Positions 26,354 through 34,960 of a stretch of DNA of 64,000 nt are shown piece after piece (position 1 is the first letter of the stretch; every line of letters starts with the position of its first letter). The DNA comes from MFD04580-c1 sp963702995 (GTDB taxonomy: Bacteria > Planctomycetota > Phycisphaerae > Tepidisphaerales > Tepidisphaeraceae): contig OY969783.1 in the NCBI GenBank assembly GCA_963702995.1, positions 6,076,001-6,140,000 on the forward strand, given 5' to 3'. The notes under the pieces were generated by a model, which made no database searches, had not been told where the DNA came from, and saw only the letters and a program-made list of their open reading frames with translations. The position numbers and the translations under genes are program-made.

Positions 26354-26513
26354 CGAAATTTAGATCCGAAGGAATGAGCAAGCGGAAAGACAGAAACCGG
26401 TGCAAACCGACAGATCGATTTCCGCCTGGGCCCTTTTGCAATTTCCATAATTCTTCGTGCTTCGGGTTCGGCTTGTTCGTGAGGGCTGATCGGTCACCAG
26501 CCCAGTCGTGCTA
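26354..26513 (-). repeat. Stop-codon-adjacent repeat (family R1, copy E)
   Basis: The most diverged copy. It starts GCGAAATTTAGATCCGAAGG and its right half has TTCTTCGTGCTTCGGGTTC. It ends CAGTCGTGCTA, where CTA (26511-26513) complements the TAG stop of the prepilin-like gene. Interior AGAAACCGGTGCAA matches AGAAACCGGAT in copies A, B and C. The rest of 26131-26353 is non-coding with nothing recognised. Confidence 0.65.
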
Positions 26514-27224
26514 ATAGCCGGCCGAATAGGTCGCCGGCGTGTGCAGGGTCAGCCGCTCGATGTACTCCGCGTGCCCGTCGCAGAAGGCGACGTTGCCGCG
26601 GCGCTCGCCGTTGTCCGAGAGCCCGTTCTGCTCGGTGTCAGGGAACTTGCGACGCGCGTCGTGGCGAATGGAGAGCAGGTCGATGTAGGCGTTGGGCTCG
26701 GGGCTGGAGTGCCCGTCGTCGATGGTGTTCTCATCTTCCTCGTATAAAAGCGCCTTCTGCGCCGCGTTCCTGATCCGCGCCAGGTTCAGCAGCGACATAT
26801 TCCGGTTCATCGAATAGCTGTAGTAGTAGCCGCCATCGCCATGGTATCGGTGGGCTTCGAACGAGTCCGATGGGCAGCGTAGCGATTTTTGGGAGAACGG
26901 GGACATGTACGGAACGATGCGCGACTGGTTCAGGTCGCGGCCGGCTTGCCAATAGATCCAGTCCGCAGCGTCCGGCGCGTGAATGGCCGCCGACTTGGGG
27001 AAATGTTCCAGATTCGCGCTCGCGTAGAGCGTGAATGCGACCCCGACCTGATGCAGGTTACTCAGACAGGCGGTCTGGTTGGCCTGCTCGCGGGCGCGGC
27101 GCATCATCGGGAACAGGATCGCCGCGAGCAGGGCGACAACCCCGATCGCAATGAGAAGCTCGATCAGCGTGAACGCGGATGGACGGCGCCCCCCGATGTC
27201 GTGGTCGTCATGGGGCCCTTTCAA
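26511..27224 (-). CDS. Prepilin-type N-terminal, H-X9-DG-like exported protein
   Basis: The product is 237 residues. The N-terminus FTLIELLIAIGVVALLAAIL (about 18-37) is a class III (prepilin peptidase) signal and helix. The body is soluble, and near the C-terminus NVAFCDGHAEYIERL carries the CDGH signature of the planctomycete H-X9-DG/DUF1559 group. These pseudopilin-like proteins are abundant in planctomycetes and their role is unsettled. The second such gene lies just upstream; no pilus or type II secretion genes are near. The stop codon lies in repeat R1 copy E. Confidence 0.88.
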   Translation of the reverse strand: MKGPHDDHDIGGRRPSAFTLIELLIAIGVVALLAAILFPMMRRAREQANQTACLSNLHQVGVAFTLYASANLEHFPKSAAIHAPDAADWIYWQAGRDLNQSRIVPYMSPFSQKSLRCPSDSFEAHRYHGDGGYYYSYSMNRNMSLLNLARIRNAAQKALLYEEDENTIDDGHSSPEPNAYIDLLSIRHDARRKFPDTEQNGLSDNGERRGNVAFCDGHAEYIERLTLHTPATYSAGY

Positions 27225-27272
27225 CAGGATGTGGAGGCTCGGCGCGCGACCGGCGTCGGCCGGTGACGCGCG

Positions 27273-28166
27273 TTATTCGTCTGTTCGCCAGCGGATCGAT
27301 TTGTCTTGCAGGAGCGTCGCCGACGGCGTCGCTCCGACGAACGGGTTTGACGGGCTATTCGCGTTGCCGATCCCGCCGGGAAGGGTCTCGGTCGGGACGG
27401 TGATCGCGTGCCCGTCGAAGAACAGCAGGTTGGTCACCTTGAGCTTGTTGTGCCGCGCGCTGATCCGATTCGCATTGGTCGCCAGGTCGTAAAAGAGCCC
27501 GTCGAACAGCATCACAAGCTCGGCGGACGCCCGCATCGAGCCCAGTTTCGGGAGCGACGCGTTCCCATTGGTGCTGAAGGGAAGAAAGTGACACGGAACG
27601 CCCTGCAGCCCCTGACTGTTCCAGTCGCCGTTGATCCCGTACCAGGTGTCCACGACCGTTCCCGAGCCGACGGATTGCGTGCGCCAGCAGCGGCTGGTGA
27701 TGGCATCGGTTCGCGAGGTCGGGCTCGGCCCGCCCGACCCGCTGGGCGCCTGGGGGGAGTAGATGTACCCGACGAGGTCCGTCAGGCCGCTCGGGCACCG
27801 GAAGACCGATGAATCGGTCGATGGAGGGGAGTTGATCGCCTGGATCGACTGGGCGGGGAGGTACTTGTACGTGACCAGCAGCGTGGCGTAGTTCTCGTCG
27901 TTGTAGCCGCTGGGGTTGCCCGCCGTGGGGACGTAGCCGGCCGGCAGTGCGAAGCCTTTGAAATCGGCCGCGTAACTGGCCTGGGCGATGCCGAGCTGGC
28001 GCAGGTTGGAGAGGCACTGCGTCGTCATCGCCCGATCGCGCGCCGCGCCTAGCGTGGGGAGAAGGATGCTGACCAGCAGGGCGATGATCCCAATCACCAC
28101 CAGAAGCTCAACGAGGGTGAAGCCGGCCCGGCGACGAAGCAGCAAGTGGGCAGTCAGACGCTGCAT
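27273..28166 (-). CDS. Prepilin-type N-terminal exported protein
   Basis: The ATG at 28166, preceded by GGAGAGG, gives 297 residues. RRRAGFTLVELLVVIGIIA (about 11-29) is the prepilin cleavage region and helix, followed by LLPTLGAARDRAMTTQC, typical of the planctomycete group. Near the end TNLLFFDGHAITVPTE replaces the family's usual FxDGH box. The middle has a Ser/Thr/Gly-rich stretch. It is transcribed ahead of its paralogue, with 48 bases between, so the two may be one operon. Confidence 0.88.
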   Translation of the reverse strand: MQRLTAHLLLRRRAGFTLVELLVVIGIIALLVSILLPTLGAARDRAMTTQCLSNLRQLGIAQASYAADFKGFALPAGYVPTAGNPSGYNDENYATLLVTYKYLPAQSIQAINSPPSTDSSVFRCPSGLTDLVGYIYSPQAPSGSGGPSPTSRTDAITSRCWRTQSVGSGTVVDTWYGINGDWNSQGLQGVPCHFLPFSTNGNASLPKLGSMRASAELVMLFDGLFYDLATNANRISARHNKLKVTNLLFFDGHAITVPTETLPGGIGNANSPSNPFVGATPSATLLQDKSIRWRTDE

Positions 28167-28302
28167 AACCTCTCCGCCGGCCCAGAGCCGGGGAATATCG
28201 ACCGATCCGCGAGACGTGCGTGCGACTGTGCTAACAATCGCGGGCGGCCGATGCAAGCCGATTCGGTTTGGATTCGCCCAATCGCCGGATCTTGCACTGG
28301 GG

Positions 28303-29715
28303 CTAGATGTCGAAATACATGCAGAACTCGTACGGGTGCGGCCGCGTGCGGATGGCGTCCACCTCGTTCTCCCGCTTGTACTTAATCCAGTAGTGGATCA
28401 CGTCCGCCGTGAAGACGTCCCCCTGAAGCAGGAACTCATGGTCCTGTTCCAGCGCGTCCAGCGCATCGCCAAGCCCGCCCGGCGCGGAGTCGATCTTCGC
28501 GTACTCCTCCGGCGTCAGGTGGTACATGTTCTTGTCGAGCGGGTCACCCGGGAAGATCTTGTTCTGGATCCCGTCGATCGCCGCAAGGGTGATCGCGCTG
28601 AATGCGAGGTAGGGGTTGCACGAGCTGTCCGGGCAGCGGAACTCGATCCGCTTGGTCTGCGGCTTCTCGCTGTACATCGGGATCCGGATGGCGGCCGACC
28701 GATTCCGACTGCTGTAAACGAGGTTCACCGGCGCCTCATACCCAGGGACCAGCCGCTTGTAGCTGTTCGTGGTGGGGTTGCACAATGCGCACAGCGCCTT
28801 GGCATGCTTGAGGATCCCACCGATCGCGTAGAGCCCCAGATCGGACAGCCCCGCGTACTTGTTGCCCGCGAAAAGGGGCTTCTCCCCTTTCCAGAGGGAG
28901 AAGTGGACATGCATCCCGCTGCCGTTGTCCTGGAAGAGGGGCTTGGGCATGAACGTGACGACCTTTCCGTGGCGGGCGGCGACGTTCTTGCAGACGTACT
29001 TGTAGATCATCACGTTGTCCGACATCGTCAGCAGGTCCTGGAACCGCATGTCGATCTCGCACTGGCCGCCGGTGGCGACTTCGTGATGGTGGGCTTCGAC
29101 CGGGATGCCGAGGTTGATCAGTTCCGACACCATCTCGCTTCGGATGTTCTGCATTGTGTCGGTGGGGGGCGTGGGGAAGTACCCCTCTTTCAGACGGATC
29201 TTGTAGCCGAGGTTGGTCGGGTCTTCCTCGCCGCGGCCCCAGATCCCTTCGCGGCTGCCGACGTGGTACTTGGCGAAGTTGATGCCCTGGTCATACCAGG
29301 CGTAGTCGAAGATGAAGAACTCGAGCTCGGGGCCGAAGAAGGCGGTGTCGGCGATGCGGGTGCTCTTGAGGTACTTGGCCGCCTTGCGGGCAATCGAGCG
29401 CGGGTCGCGGCTGTATTCTTTTTTCGTGATCGGGTCCCGCACGTCGCAGATGATCTGGATCGTGGTGTGGAGCATGAACGGGTCGATCCTCGCCGTATCG
29501 GAGACGGGGACGAGGAGCATGTCCGATTCGTTGATCGCCTGCCAGCCCCGAATGCTCGAGCCGTCGAAGCCGAAGCCATGCTCGAAGCTTTCCAGCGTCA
29601 GCTCGCTGACCGGCAGCGTCGTATGCTGCCAGAGCCCGGGGAAGTCCATGAACCGCAGATCGACGAACTGGACATTCTTCTGCTCGACCATCTTGAGCAC
29701 ATCGCGAGGGGTCAT
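28303..29715 (-). CDS. glnA: Glutamine synthetase type I
   Basis: The product is 470 residues, standard for GSI. It makes glutamine from glutamate, ammonia and ATP in the cytosol as a dodecamer. The beta-grasp N-terminus has GFGFDGSSIRG. The active-site core shows FGPELEFFIFD, EAHHHEVATGGQCEI and NGSGMHVHFSLWK, and the C-terminal half has SCNPYLAFSAI. Tyr in KNMYHLTPEE is the position adenylylated in the GSI-beta group, so regulation by adenylylation is possible. The ATG follows CAGGAGAGG. The upstream spacer carries repeat R5, not an obvious NtrC or GlnR site. Confidence 0.97.
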   Translation of the reverse strand: MTPRDVLKMVEQKNVQFVDLRFMDFPGLWQHTTLPVSELTLESFEHGFGFDGSSIRGWQAINESDMLLVPVSDTARIDPFMLHTTIQIICDVRDPITKKEYSRDPRSIARKAAKYLKSTRIADTAFFGPELEFFIFDYAWYDQGINFAKYHVGSREGIWGRGEEDPTNLGYKIRLKEGYFPTPPTDTMQNIRSEMVSELINLGIPVEAHHHEVATGGQCEIDMRFQDLLTMSDNVMIYKYVCKNVAARHGKVVTFMPKPLFQDNGSGMHVHFSLWKGEKPLFAGNKYAGLSDLGLYAIGGILKHAKALCALCNPTTNSYKRLVPGYEAPVNLVYSSRNRSAAIRIPMYSEKPQTKRIEFRCPDSSCNPYLAFSAITLAAIDGIQNKIFPGDPLDKNMYHLTPEEYAKIDSAPGGLGDALDALEQDHEFLLQGDVFTADVIHYWIKYKRENEVDAIRTRPHPYEFCMYFDI

Positions 29716-29817
29716 CGAGGCCTCTCCTGAAAGAAGCGATCCACGGCGTCTGCGGGCGGTTCGGTGGGTCGGGGGGATCGAGGGCGGATGCTATCCGTTA
29801 CAGGCGAGGGGGTCAAA

Positions 29818-29976
29818 AATGCGGAATGCTGAATGCTGACTGCTGAAATACTGAATGAAGAGCCGGCCGGGAAGAGATCGCGCGGATCCCGCCGGCCCGC
29901 TCGTTTGGGTCGGGGCCTTCGGCGTCCAGGGCTCTTCCGGCATTCATCATTCAGCATTTCCGAATTCAGCATTTCC
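29818..29976. repeat. GCTGAATG-type inverted repeat (family R5)
   Basis: The left half repeats GGAATGCTGAATGCTGACTGCTGA and CTGAATGAAGAGCCGG. The right half is its rough complement, CTCTTCCGGCATTCATCATTCAGCATTTCC and then ATTCAGCATTTCC. The centre (about 29866-29930) is GC-rich. It sits upstream of glnA and of the tiny basic gene, between divergent transcripts. Confidence 0.65.
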
Positions 29977-30109
29977 TCGTCGTCTGGACGGCGGGGCTGC
30001 GGCACGGTACATTGCCCGACTTTCTCCGCGCGGACAGGTTCCTCTCGGAAATGAAATCGAAAGTCACGAGATCCGTCTGGCCCTCTGTCGAATTGGAAAG
30101 GAGCCATGC

Positions 30110-30184
30110 ATGGCTAAGCCCCGCCGCCGCCGAAAGATCGGCAGCAAGAAGCGCAAAGCACGCCGCGACCGCCGCAAGCGCTAA
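30110..30184 (+). CDS. 24-residue Arg/Lys-rich protein, possibly ribosome-associated
   Basis: The ATG at 30110 follows GGAAAGGAG by a good distance, and the frame ends in TAA at 30182-30184. The product begins MAKPRRRRKIGSKKRKARR and is over half Arg and Lys. Very small basic proteins of this type bind rRNA in several phyla (compare bTHX-like and AURKAIP1/COX24-like peptides), and a phylum-specific small ribosomal protein is a reasonable guess. An earlier out-of-frame ATG is at 30106. Size makes it easy to miss in automated annotation. Function is inference only. Confidence 0.65.
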   Translation: MAKPRRRRKIGSKKRKARRDRRKR

Positions 30185-30661
30185 GGCATGATCCGGGCGA
30201 TCGCGCGCAGCCGTGGTGAGGAGCCGCAGCGCACCGCCCGTGGGATCGTGGGGTTTGATCGGCACCCAAACCGCCGTCAATGAATGCCGCGGCCGACAAG
30301 ACAACGGAGCAGTGCCCAGACGTTCAGGCACTGGTTACGCACGGGCGAGGCCCGTTGCCAGCCGTCGTCTTGTCGGCCGATCGGTTTCCTCCCGCAGCCC
30401 CTTCACCTTGACCCGCGACGAATCAGATTCGGCCGTCCACCCGCACTCGTGGGACTGTTCGTCGCTGCGCCGGCGCTCCCATCGTCCTGTTTTCATCGAC
30501 CCACGCGCGAGCGTCGGTTATCGACCTCACCCGCCCGCCCAAGCTATCATCCGCCGAGATGGCTGGCCCGTGCCAAGAGAGGGCCAGATTTGATCGGGCG
30601 GTGCCCCTTCAGCAGTATCTGACATCAAACGTACCCAGCTCGTTGGACAGGGAGAGACTTC
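30185..30661. other. Intergenic stretch with a small palindrome only
   Basis: No credible gene. ACGGGCGAGGCCCGT at 30341-30355 can form a six-pair hairpin. No promoter stands out, although the downstream Clp N-domain gene must start within it. Confidence 0.4.
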
Positions 30662-31111
30662 ATGCGTGAGGCGCTGACCCGACACACACGTACCATTCTG
30701 GATAACGCGCAGTCCTCTGCCCGAACGCTGAAGCAGGACTTCGTCGGCGCCGAACATCTGGTGCTCGGAATCCTCGACGATCAGGAATGCCAGGCGGCCC
30801 GAACCATCCAGGCCGAAGGGGCCAACCTCGCCGAGCTTCGCGCCAGCCTTGTCGCGCTGCTGCCCAAGGGTAAGGAAGACCCGGTGGTCACCGGCGCGCT
30901 GCCGATGTCCCCCAAGGCGCAGCGTCTGCTGAATGTCGCGCTGGTGAAGGCCCAGGGGATCAAGCTTACGACCCTGCCGACGGGCATGTTGCTGCTGGCC
31001 CTGCTCGAAGAGCTCGACTCGCCCCTCCGCCAGGCGCTGGGAAGCGCGGGCGTTGACATCGATCTGCTTCTGGGCCGCTTGGAACGCCCTTCCGTCAACG
31101 CCGAGGCTTGA
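30662..31111 (+). CDS. Stand-alone Clp N-terminal domain protein
   Basis: The product is 149 residues and consists of one Clp N-domain: two repeated four-helix units. The first has KQDFVGAEHLVLGILDDQEC and the second has LTTLPTGMLLLALLEELDSP. There are no AAA+ modules. In ClpA, ClpC and ClpB this domain binds substrates and adaptors; free copies may act as adaptor modulators or bind damaged proteins. GGGAGAG precedes the ATG. It lies 47 bases upstream of pyrF in the same direction. Confidence 0.85.
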   Translation: MREALTRHTRTILDNAQSSARTLKQDFVGAEHLVLGILDDQECQAARTIQAEGANLAELRASLVALLPKGKEDPVVTGALPMSPKAQRLLNVALVKAQGIKLTTLPTGMLLLALLEELDSPLRQALGSAGVDIDLLLGRLERPSVNAEA

Positions 31112-31158
31112 CCGCGGCCGCTCGACACACTTCATTGAATCAAACGCGAAAGAGCGAC

Positions 31159-32104
31159 ATGTCCGACCACTTCGCCGACCGGCTCGTCCAGGCGATCGAA
31201 GCCAAATCCGCCCCCATCTGCGTCGGCATCGACCCGATGTTCGACATGCTCCCCGACGCGGTCGCCGGTGAGGCGTCCGAGCGGAACGGGAACGACATCG
31301 AGGCCGCCATCGACGCGATCTTCGATTTCACCACCACTGTGCTGGAGATCGTCGCCCCGCACGTCCCATGCGTAAAATTCCAGTCGGCCTGGTTCGAGAA
31401 GTACCGCTGGGAGGGGGTCGAGGCCTATTACAGCCTGATCCACGAGGCGTCGGAGAAAGGGCTGATCGTCATCGGCGACGTCAAGCGCGGGGACATCGGC
31501 TCGACGGCCGCGGCCTATGCGGACGGGCATCTCAGCGACCCGCCGCCGGGCGACGCCGTCGATGTCGTCGCGCCCGACGCGATCACGGTCAACCCGATGC
31601 TGGGCCTGGACACGCTGGAGCCGTTCATCCGCGCGGCGATGGACGCGGGGCGGGGCTTGTTCGTGCTGGTCCGGACCAGCAACCCCGGCTCGGCCGAGCT
31701 GCAGGACGTGAAGCTGGAGGACGGCCGCACCTGGTCAGAAATGCTCGCCGACAAGCTTCGGCCGCTGACCACGCTCGAAGGAATGGTCGGCCAGAGTGGC
31801 TTTAGCTCCATCGGCGCGGTGGTGGGGGCGACGCAGCCGCAGACGATGAAGAACCTTCGGCACCTGCTCCCGCAGTCGATCTTTCTCCTCCCGGGGTACG
31901 GCGCAGGGGGCGACAGCGGAGATGACCCGCGCCGCCTTCCTCGACGGCGGCCGCGGCGCGATCGTGTCGGCCAGCCGGAGCATCCTGTACGCTCATCGCG
32001 AACCTCGATACGCCGAGCGATTCGGCGACGACTGGGAACGCTGCGTCGAGCAAGCGGTGCTGGACATGAAGTCGGACCTGGGGAACGTGCTGGCCCAGCC
32101 GTGA
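31159..32104 (+). CDS. pyrF: Orotidine 5'-phosphate decarboxylase (type 2), one apparent frameshift
   Basis: This enzyme makes UMP from OMP in pyrimidine synthesis. The ATG at 31159 begins MSDHFADRLVQAIEAKSAPI. The catalytic Asp-Lys-x-x-Asp tetrad appears as GDVKRGDIGSTA, and the phosphate loop LLPGYGA is near the end. At about 31905 the frame slips: the continuing protein (EMTRAAFLDGGRGAIVSASR, to the TGA at 32102-32104) is in the next frame. Comparing the expected GYGAQGATAEM with the DNA suggests that a CG dinucleotide is missing from GGCGCGCAGG. The joined length is about 314 residues, normal for this type. Because pyrF is normally essential, sequence error is likely. Confidence 0.9.
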
Positions 32105-32303
32105 GAGCGGCCGCGTTCGTCGCCTGTGCGCCAACAATTCCGCCGCGCGCGTGCCCGCCACATTGCCCGGCACGACGCCCATCCTTCGGTTACAATAAGG
32201 CCTGGCAAGGCGTGCCCGTGGATCGGCAAACGATCGCCGCGCTGGGCTGTCTAGCTGCTGGCCAGGACGGATGAAGCCGTCTCAATGACATCGGAGGATC
32301 CTT

Positions 32304-32660
32304 ATGCTCAAGCTGATAACCCTCGTCTTAGGGCTCGCGATCGGTTTTGGCGGCGGCGTCTACTGGAGCGCTCGACACCCGGACCAGGCGGCGAAGCTTT
32401 CGAAGGACGAAGAGGCCAGGTTCCTGCAGGCGCAGATGGCGGTCACCCAGCAGGCGAAGGACAAGCTCGACCAGCTCATGGCGAAGTACAAGAATGGCTC
32501 GGTTGGCTCGCCAATCCCCGGTTCGTCAGGCTTCCTTGGCGGCGGAACAACGGCCGGCGCGCAGCTTGCCGCCGACCCCGACGCGCAGGCGCTGCGGTCG
32601 CACCAGGAGGAGCAGCTTTCGGAGTTGAAGAAGCGCCTCGAATCGATCGCCAGCAAGTAG
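32304..32660 (+). CDS. Hypothetical membrane-anchored coiled-coil protein
   Basis: The product is 118 residues with a GGAGG upstream. Residues 3-22 form an N-terminal helix (KLITLVLGLAIGFGGGVYW) and probably stay uncleaved. The rest is polar and helical (LSKDEEARFLQAQMAVTQQ, then EEQLSELKKRLESIAS), interrupted by a Gly/Ser-rich loop. It is likely a small membrane-bound protein with a soluble coiled coil. No family is recognised. It converges on the methyltransferase gene. Confidence 0.6.
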   Translation: MLKLITLVLGLAIGFGGGVYWSARHPDQAAKLSKDEEARFLQAQMAVTQQAKDKLDQLMAKYKNGSVGSPIPGSSGFLGGGTTAGAQLAADPDAQALRSHQEEQLSELKKRLESIASK

Positions 32661-32676
32661 CGTCCAGCGCGGGCCG

Positions 32677-33417
32677 TCACGACGACGCCGCCGGCTTCTC
32701 GCCCGCGAGAACGAAGCGGTGCCCGAAGTGGCGGTGCGTTGCGGTGAACGAGAGGCCGGCGCGGTCGCGCAGCGAGCCGACCTCCGGCAGCGTGAAGGCT
32801 TGCGCCACGCTCACCCGCGCGTCGTGGCGGACCATCGGGTTGGCCGTGAGCGTGAAGAGGGTGATCCAGGCGTAGGCGCGTCGGCTTCGGAGCAGGTCGG
32901 CGGCAATCAGCCCGCGACGGCTCACGCGCCCCATCTCCCAAAGCGCCTGCACCGCGGTCTCGTCATCGAGATGGTGGAGGAACATGCTCGTCATCGCGTA
33001 ATCGAACGCGCCGTCGGCGAAAGGGAGCCGCATCGCGTCGGCACGCAGGAGGTGGACGGCCCGGGCGCCGGGCGCCGCGCCGGGTCGGTCGCGGCACGCG
33101 TCGGCGGCCGCCGCAACGGTCGCCGCGTGCAGGTCCAGCGCGACGATCCGCACATCAAGCCCATTTGCCGCGGCCCACGCCCGGACCGCCATCGGCACAT
33201 CCGCCGACCCTGTCGCCACGTCCAGGATCCAGATCGTTTCCCCGGGCTTCCACCGCTTGCTGAATTCCTTCAAGTGACGCAGCGTGCTCCGCGTGTAGCC
33301 GAGGAAGCGGTTCACGCGGCGAATATAGGCCAGACTTCGCCGCAACTGCTCAGGGTCGGCGCCGGGCTCGTCCATCCATTCGGCCTGTCGGTGTCGGGAA
33401 GCGAGAAAACCTGGCAT
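32677..33417 (-). CDS. Class I SAM-dependent methyltransferase
   Basis: The ATG at 33417 gives 246 residues; an in-frame ATG at 33375 is an alternative. The Rossmann-like marks are motif I WILDVATGSADVPMAV, motif II VRIVALDLHAATVA, an acidic step LLRADAMRLPFADGAFDYAM and motif post-III SMFLHHLDDETAVQAL. These are typical of small-molecule methyltransferases acting on lipids, quinones or polyketide-like compounds. There is no adjacent biosynthetic gene to suggest the substrate. The C-terminal region (FTATHRHFGHRFVLAGEKP) is also as expected. Confidence 0.85.
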   Translation of the reverse strand: MPGFLASRHRQAEWMDEPGADPEQLRRSLAYIRRVNRFLGYTRSTLRHLKEFSKRWKPGETIWILDVATGSADVPMAVRAWAAANGLDVRIVALDLHAATVAAAADACRDRPGAAPGARAVHLLRADAMRLPFADGAFDYAMTSMFLHHLDDETAVQALWEMGRVSRRGLIAADLLRSRRAYAWITLFTLTANPMVRHDARVSVAQAFTLPEVGSLRDRAGLSFTATHRHFGHRFVLAGEKPAASS

Positions 33418-33584
33418 AACGGAGCTTAGGCGCGGGTGTCGCAGAGGCGAACTGTTAGCCAACACGGAAGGGGCAGGGCCGCGGTCGCACGTCACCGGCA
33501 ATGCCCGGCGAGGCAGCACCTGTTGAAGGGCCAGCACACAGGGCGTGCTTCCCGCGAGGATCCGCGGCGGCCTCTAGTCGCTGA

Positions 33585-34619
33585 TTAGCGGGGGCGAAGC
33601 GAGTTCGGGTTCGGGTTGGAATAGTCGCCGGAGTAGTTCGCGCTCAGCAGGGCTTCGGCCTTGTGGCCGACGCGCTCGGCCGAGGCGCGCACGCCATCGA
33701 ACTCCTTTCCTTCGGTCCCCATGGCGTCGGCGAGGTCGCGGGAGGCGGGGATGATCCTGTCGCAGGTGGAGATCGTGCTCTTTAATACTGCCGTATCCGC
33801 CTGGACGAGCCCCCGTTTCCGCCAGACGACCATCGAGTTGACCCCTCCCGGGGCGTTGGCGTCGTGATACATCGTACGGCTCTCCAGCAGCTCGTTCGCC
33901 GTCTTGTCGATGTCGTCGAGCTTGCGGGAGAAATCATCGACAGCGGTCGTCATCAGGTCGCGGGCGTGCTGGGCCATGTCGGAGACAAGCTTTTTCGTCT
34001 CGTCATCGTGGCCGGTCGCCGCGACCTCCAGCGAGCGCAGGATGTGCACCGCCGGCATCACCTCCATGATCGGCGCGAGGGACTTGGAGTCTCGAACCGC
34101 CTTCACCTTCGGCGTGACGGCCCCCATCTCGTCCTTGAAGATCGCGGAGAAAGCGAGCTTGCGCTTCTCCGGGTCGAGCAGCGGGATCGGTTCCGCGGGC
34201 CTGGATTTGTCGTGCGTCTTGGGGACGTATGCGAAGGTTGTCGCGCGTTTCACGAGCAACTGCATTGCGGTATCGGTCGCTTGCGCCTCCGGGTTGTCGG
34301 TGGCGGCCGCCGCATCGCCGAAGGCGGCCTGCGCAGGCCTAGTCGCCCTCAACTGAAGGTGCGTCTCTCCCTTGAGCCTCAGCAGTTCGTGCCGATCGTA
34401 CGGCTTGGCCGCCTCGCCTTTAAGGACAAGCACCCGCGCAATCTTTTGAAGGACCGCGGCATATTTCCCGTCCTTATAAAGATCACGAATCTCCTCCTGC
34501 GTCGGCAGCGGGTCGGCCGCCGCGGGCACGGCGGCCGCCAGAGAGGCGATATTGAGTAACGCAAGAATGCCGACAGCGAAACCGACCCGGCGCCATCCCG
34601 TGTGGCTGATGCAATTCAT
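33585..34619 (-). CDS. Exported hypothetical protein, TPR-like helical
   Basis: The ATG at 34619 has GGGAGGA seven bases upstream and is preferred to the ATG at 34643. The product is 344 residues. Residues 8-36 form a signal peptide (VGFAVGILALLNIASLAAAVPAAA). The mature part is mostly helical; LKGETHLQLRATRPAQAAF and the preceding helix could be a single TPR-like pair. The rest (AVRDSKSLAPIMEVMPAVHILRSL onward) is unrecognised. It probably functions outside the cytoplasm. Confidence 0.65.
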   Translation of the reverse strand: MNCISHTGWRRVGFAVGILALLNIASLAAAVPAAADPLPTQEEIRDLYKDGKYAAVLQKIARVLVLKGEAAKPYDRHELLRLKGETHLQLRATRPAQAAFGDAAAATDNPEAQATDTAMQLLVKRATTFAYVPKTHDKSRPAEPIPLLDPEKRKLAFSAIFKDEMGAVTPKVKAVRDSKSLAPIMEVMPAVHILRSLEVAATGHDDETKKLVSDMAQHARDLMTTAVDDFSRKLDDIDKTANELLESRTMYHDANAPGGVNSMVVWRKRGLVQADTAVLKSTISTCDRIIPASRDLADAMGTEGKEFDGVRASAERVGHKAEALLSANYSGDYSNPNPNSLRPR

Positions 34620-34785
34620 CGATTCCTCCCATGCGTTGAGCATTCGGGCAGCGCCGCGTCATCCGCCGCCGCGCGCCGAGGCAGGATCATAACACGCCGA
34701 GCGACACCTGCCGGAGAGAATCTGACACTACCGCCCCAATGCACCTTGATGGCCCCTTGCCGAGAGTGCCGCCGGTGCCCCCACA

Positions 34786-34839
34786 GTGCCCCCACCGGCG
34801 GTCCCTGCCGCGGCGCCCATGGCCCGCCGGCGAGGGCGC
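34786..34839. repeat. GC-rich palindrome (family R3, copy b)
   Basis: GTGCCCCCACCGGCGG (34786-34801) and CCGCCGGCGAGGGCGC (34824-34839) are imperfect complements and match the perfect R3 palindrome at 775-827. A preceding GTGCCGCCGGTGCCCCCACAG is a further partial copy. The surrounding 34620-34960 has no gene. Confidence 0.55.
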
Positions 34840-34960
34840 CGGCGGCACGGGCGCGGATGCGGCTAACCCTTGCTGCCTCCAAACGAACGCGTTCCAAAAC
34901 GATCGCGGCGGCGGCGGCGCTGGAGTACGGTGGGACTCGTTGGGCCTTTCTTGGCGCTCT

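Noticed and set aside
27988..29730. 580-codon plus-strand open frame opposite glnA and a prepilin-like gene
   Set aside because: glnA on the other strand is unambiguous; the plus frame is a mirror of its codon structure.
32677..33417. Biosynthetic gene cluster around the methyltransferase
   Set aside because: Neighbours are pyrF, a coiled-coil protein and an exported protein, with no scaffold enzyme or transporter of a cluster.
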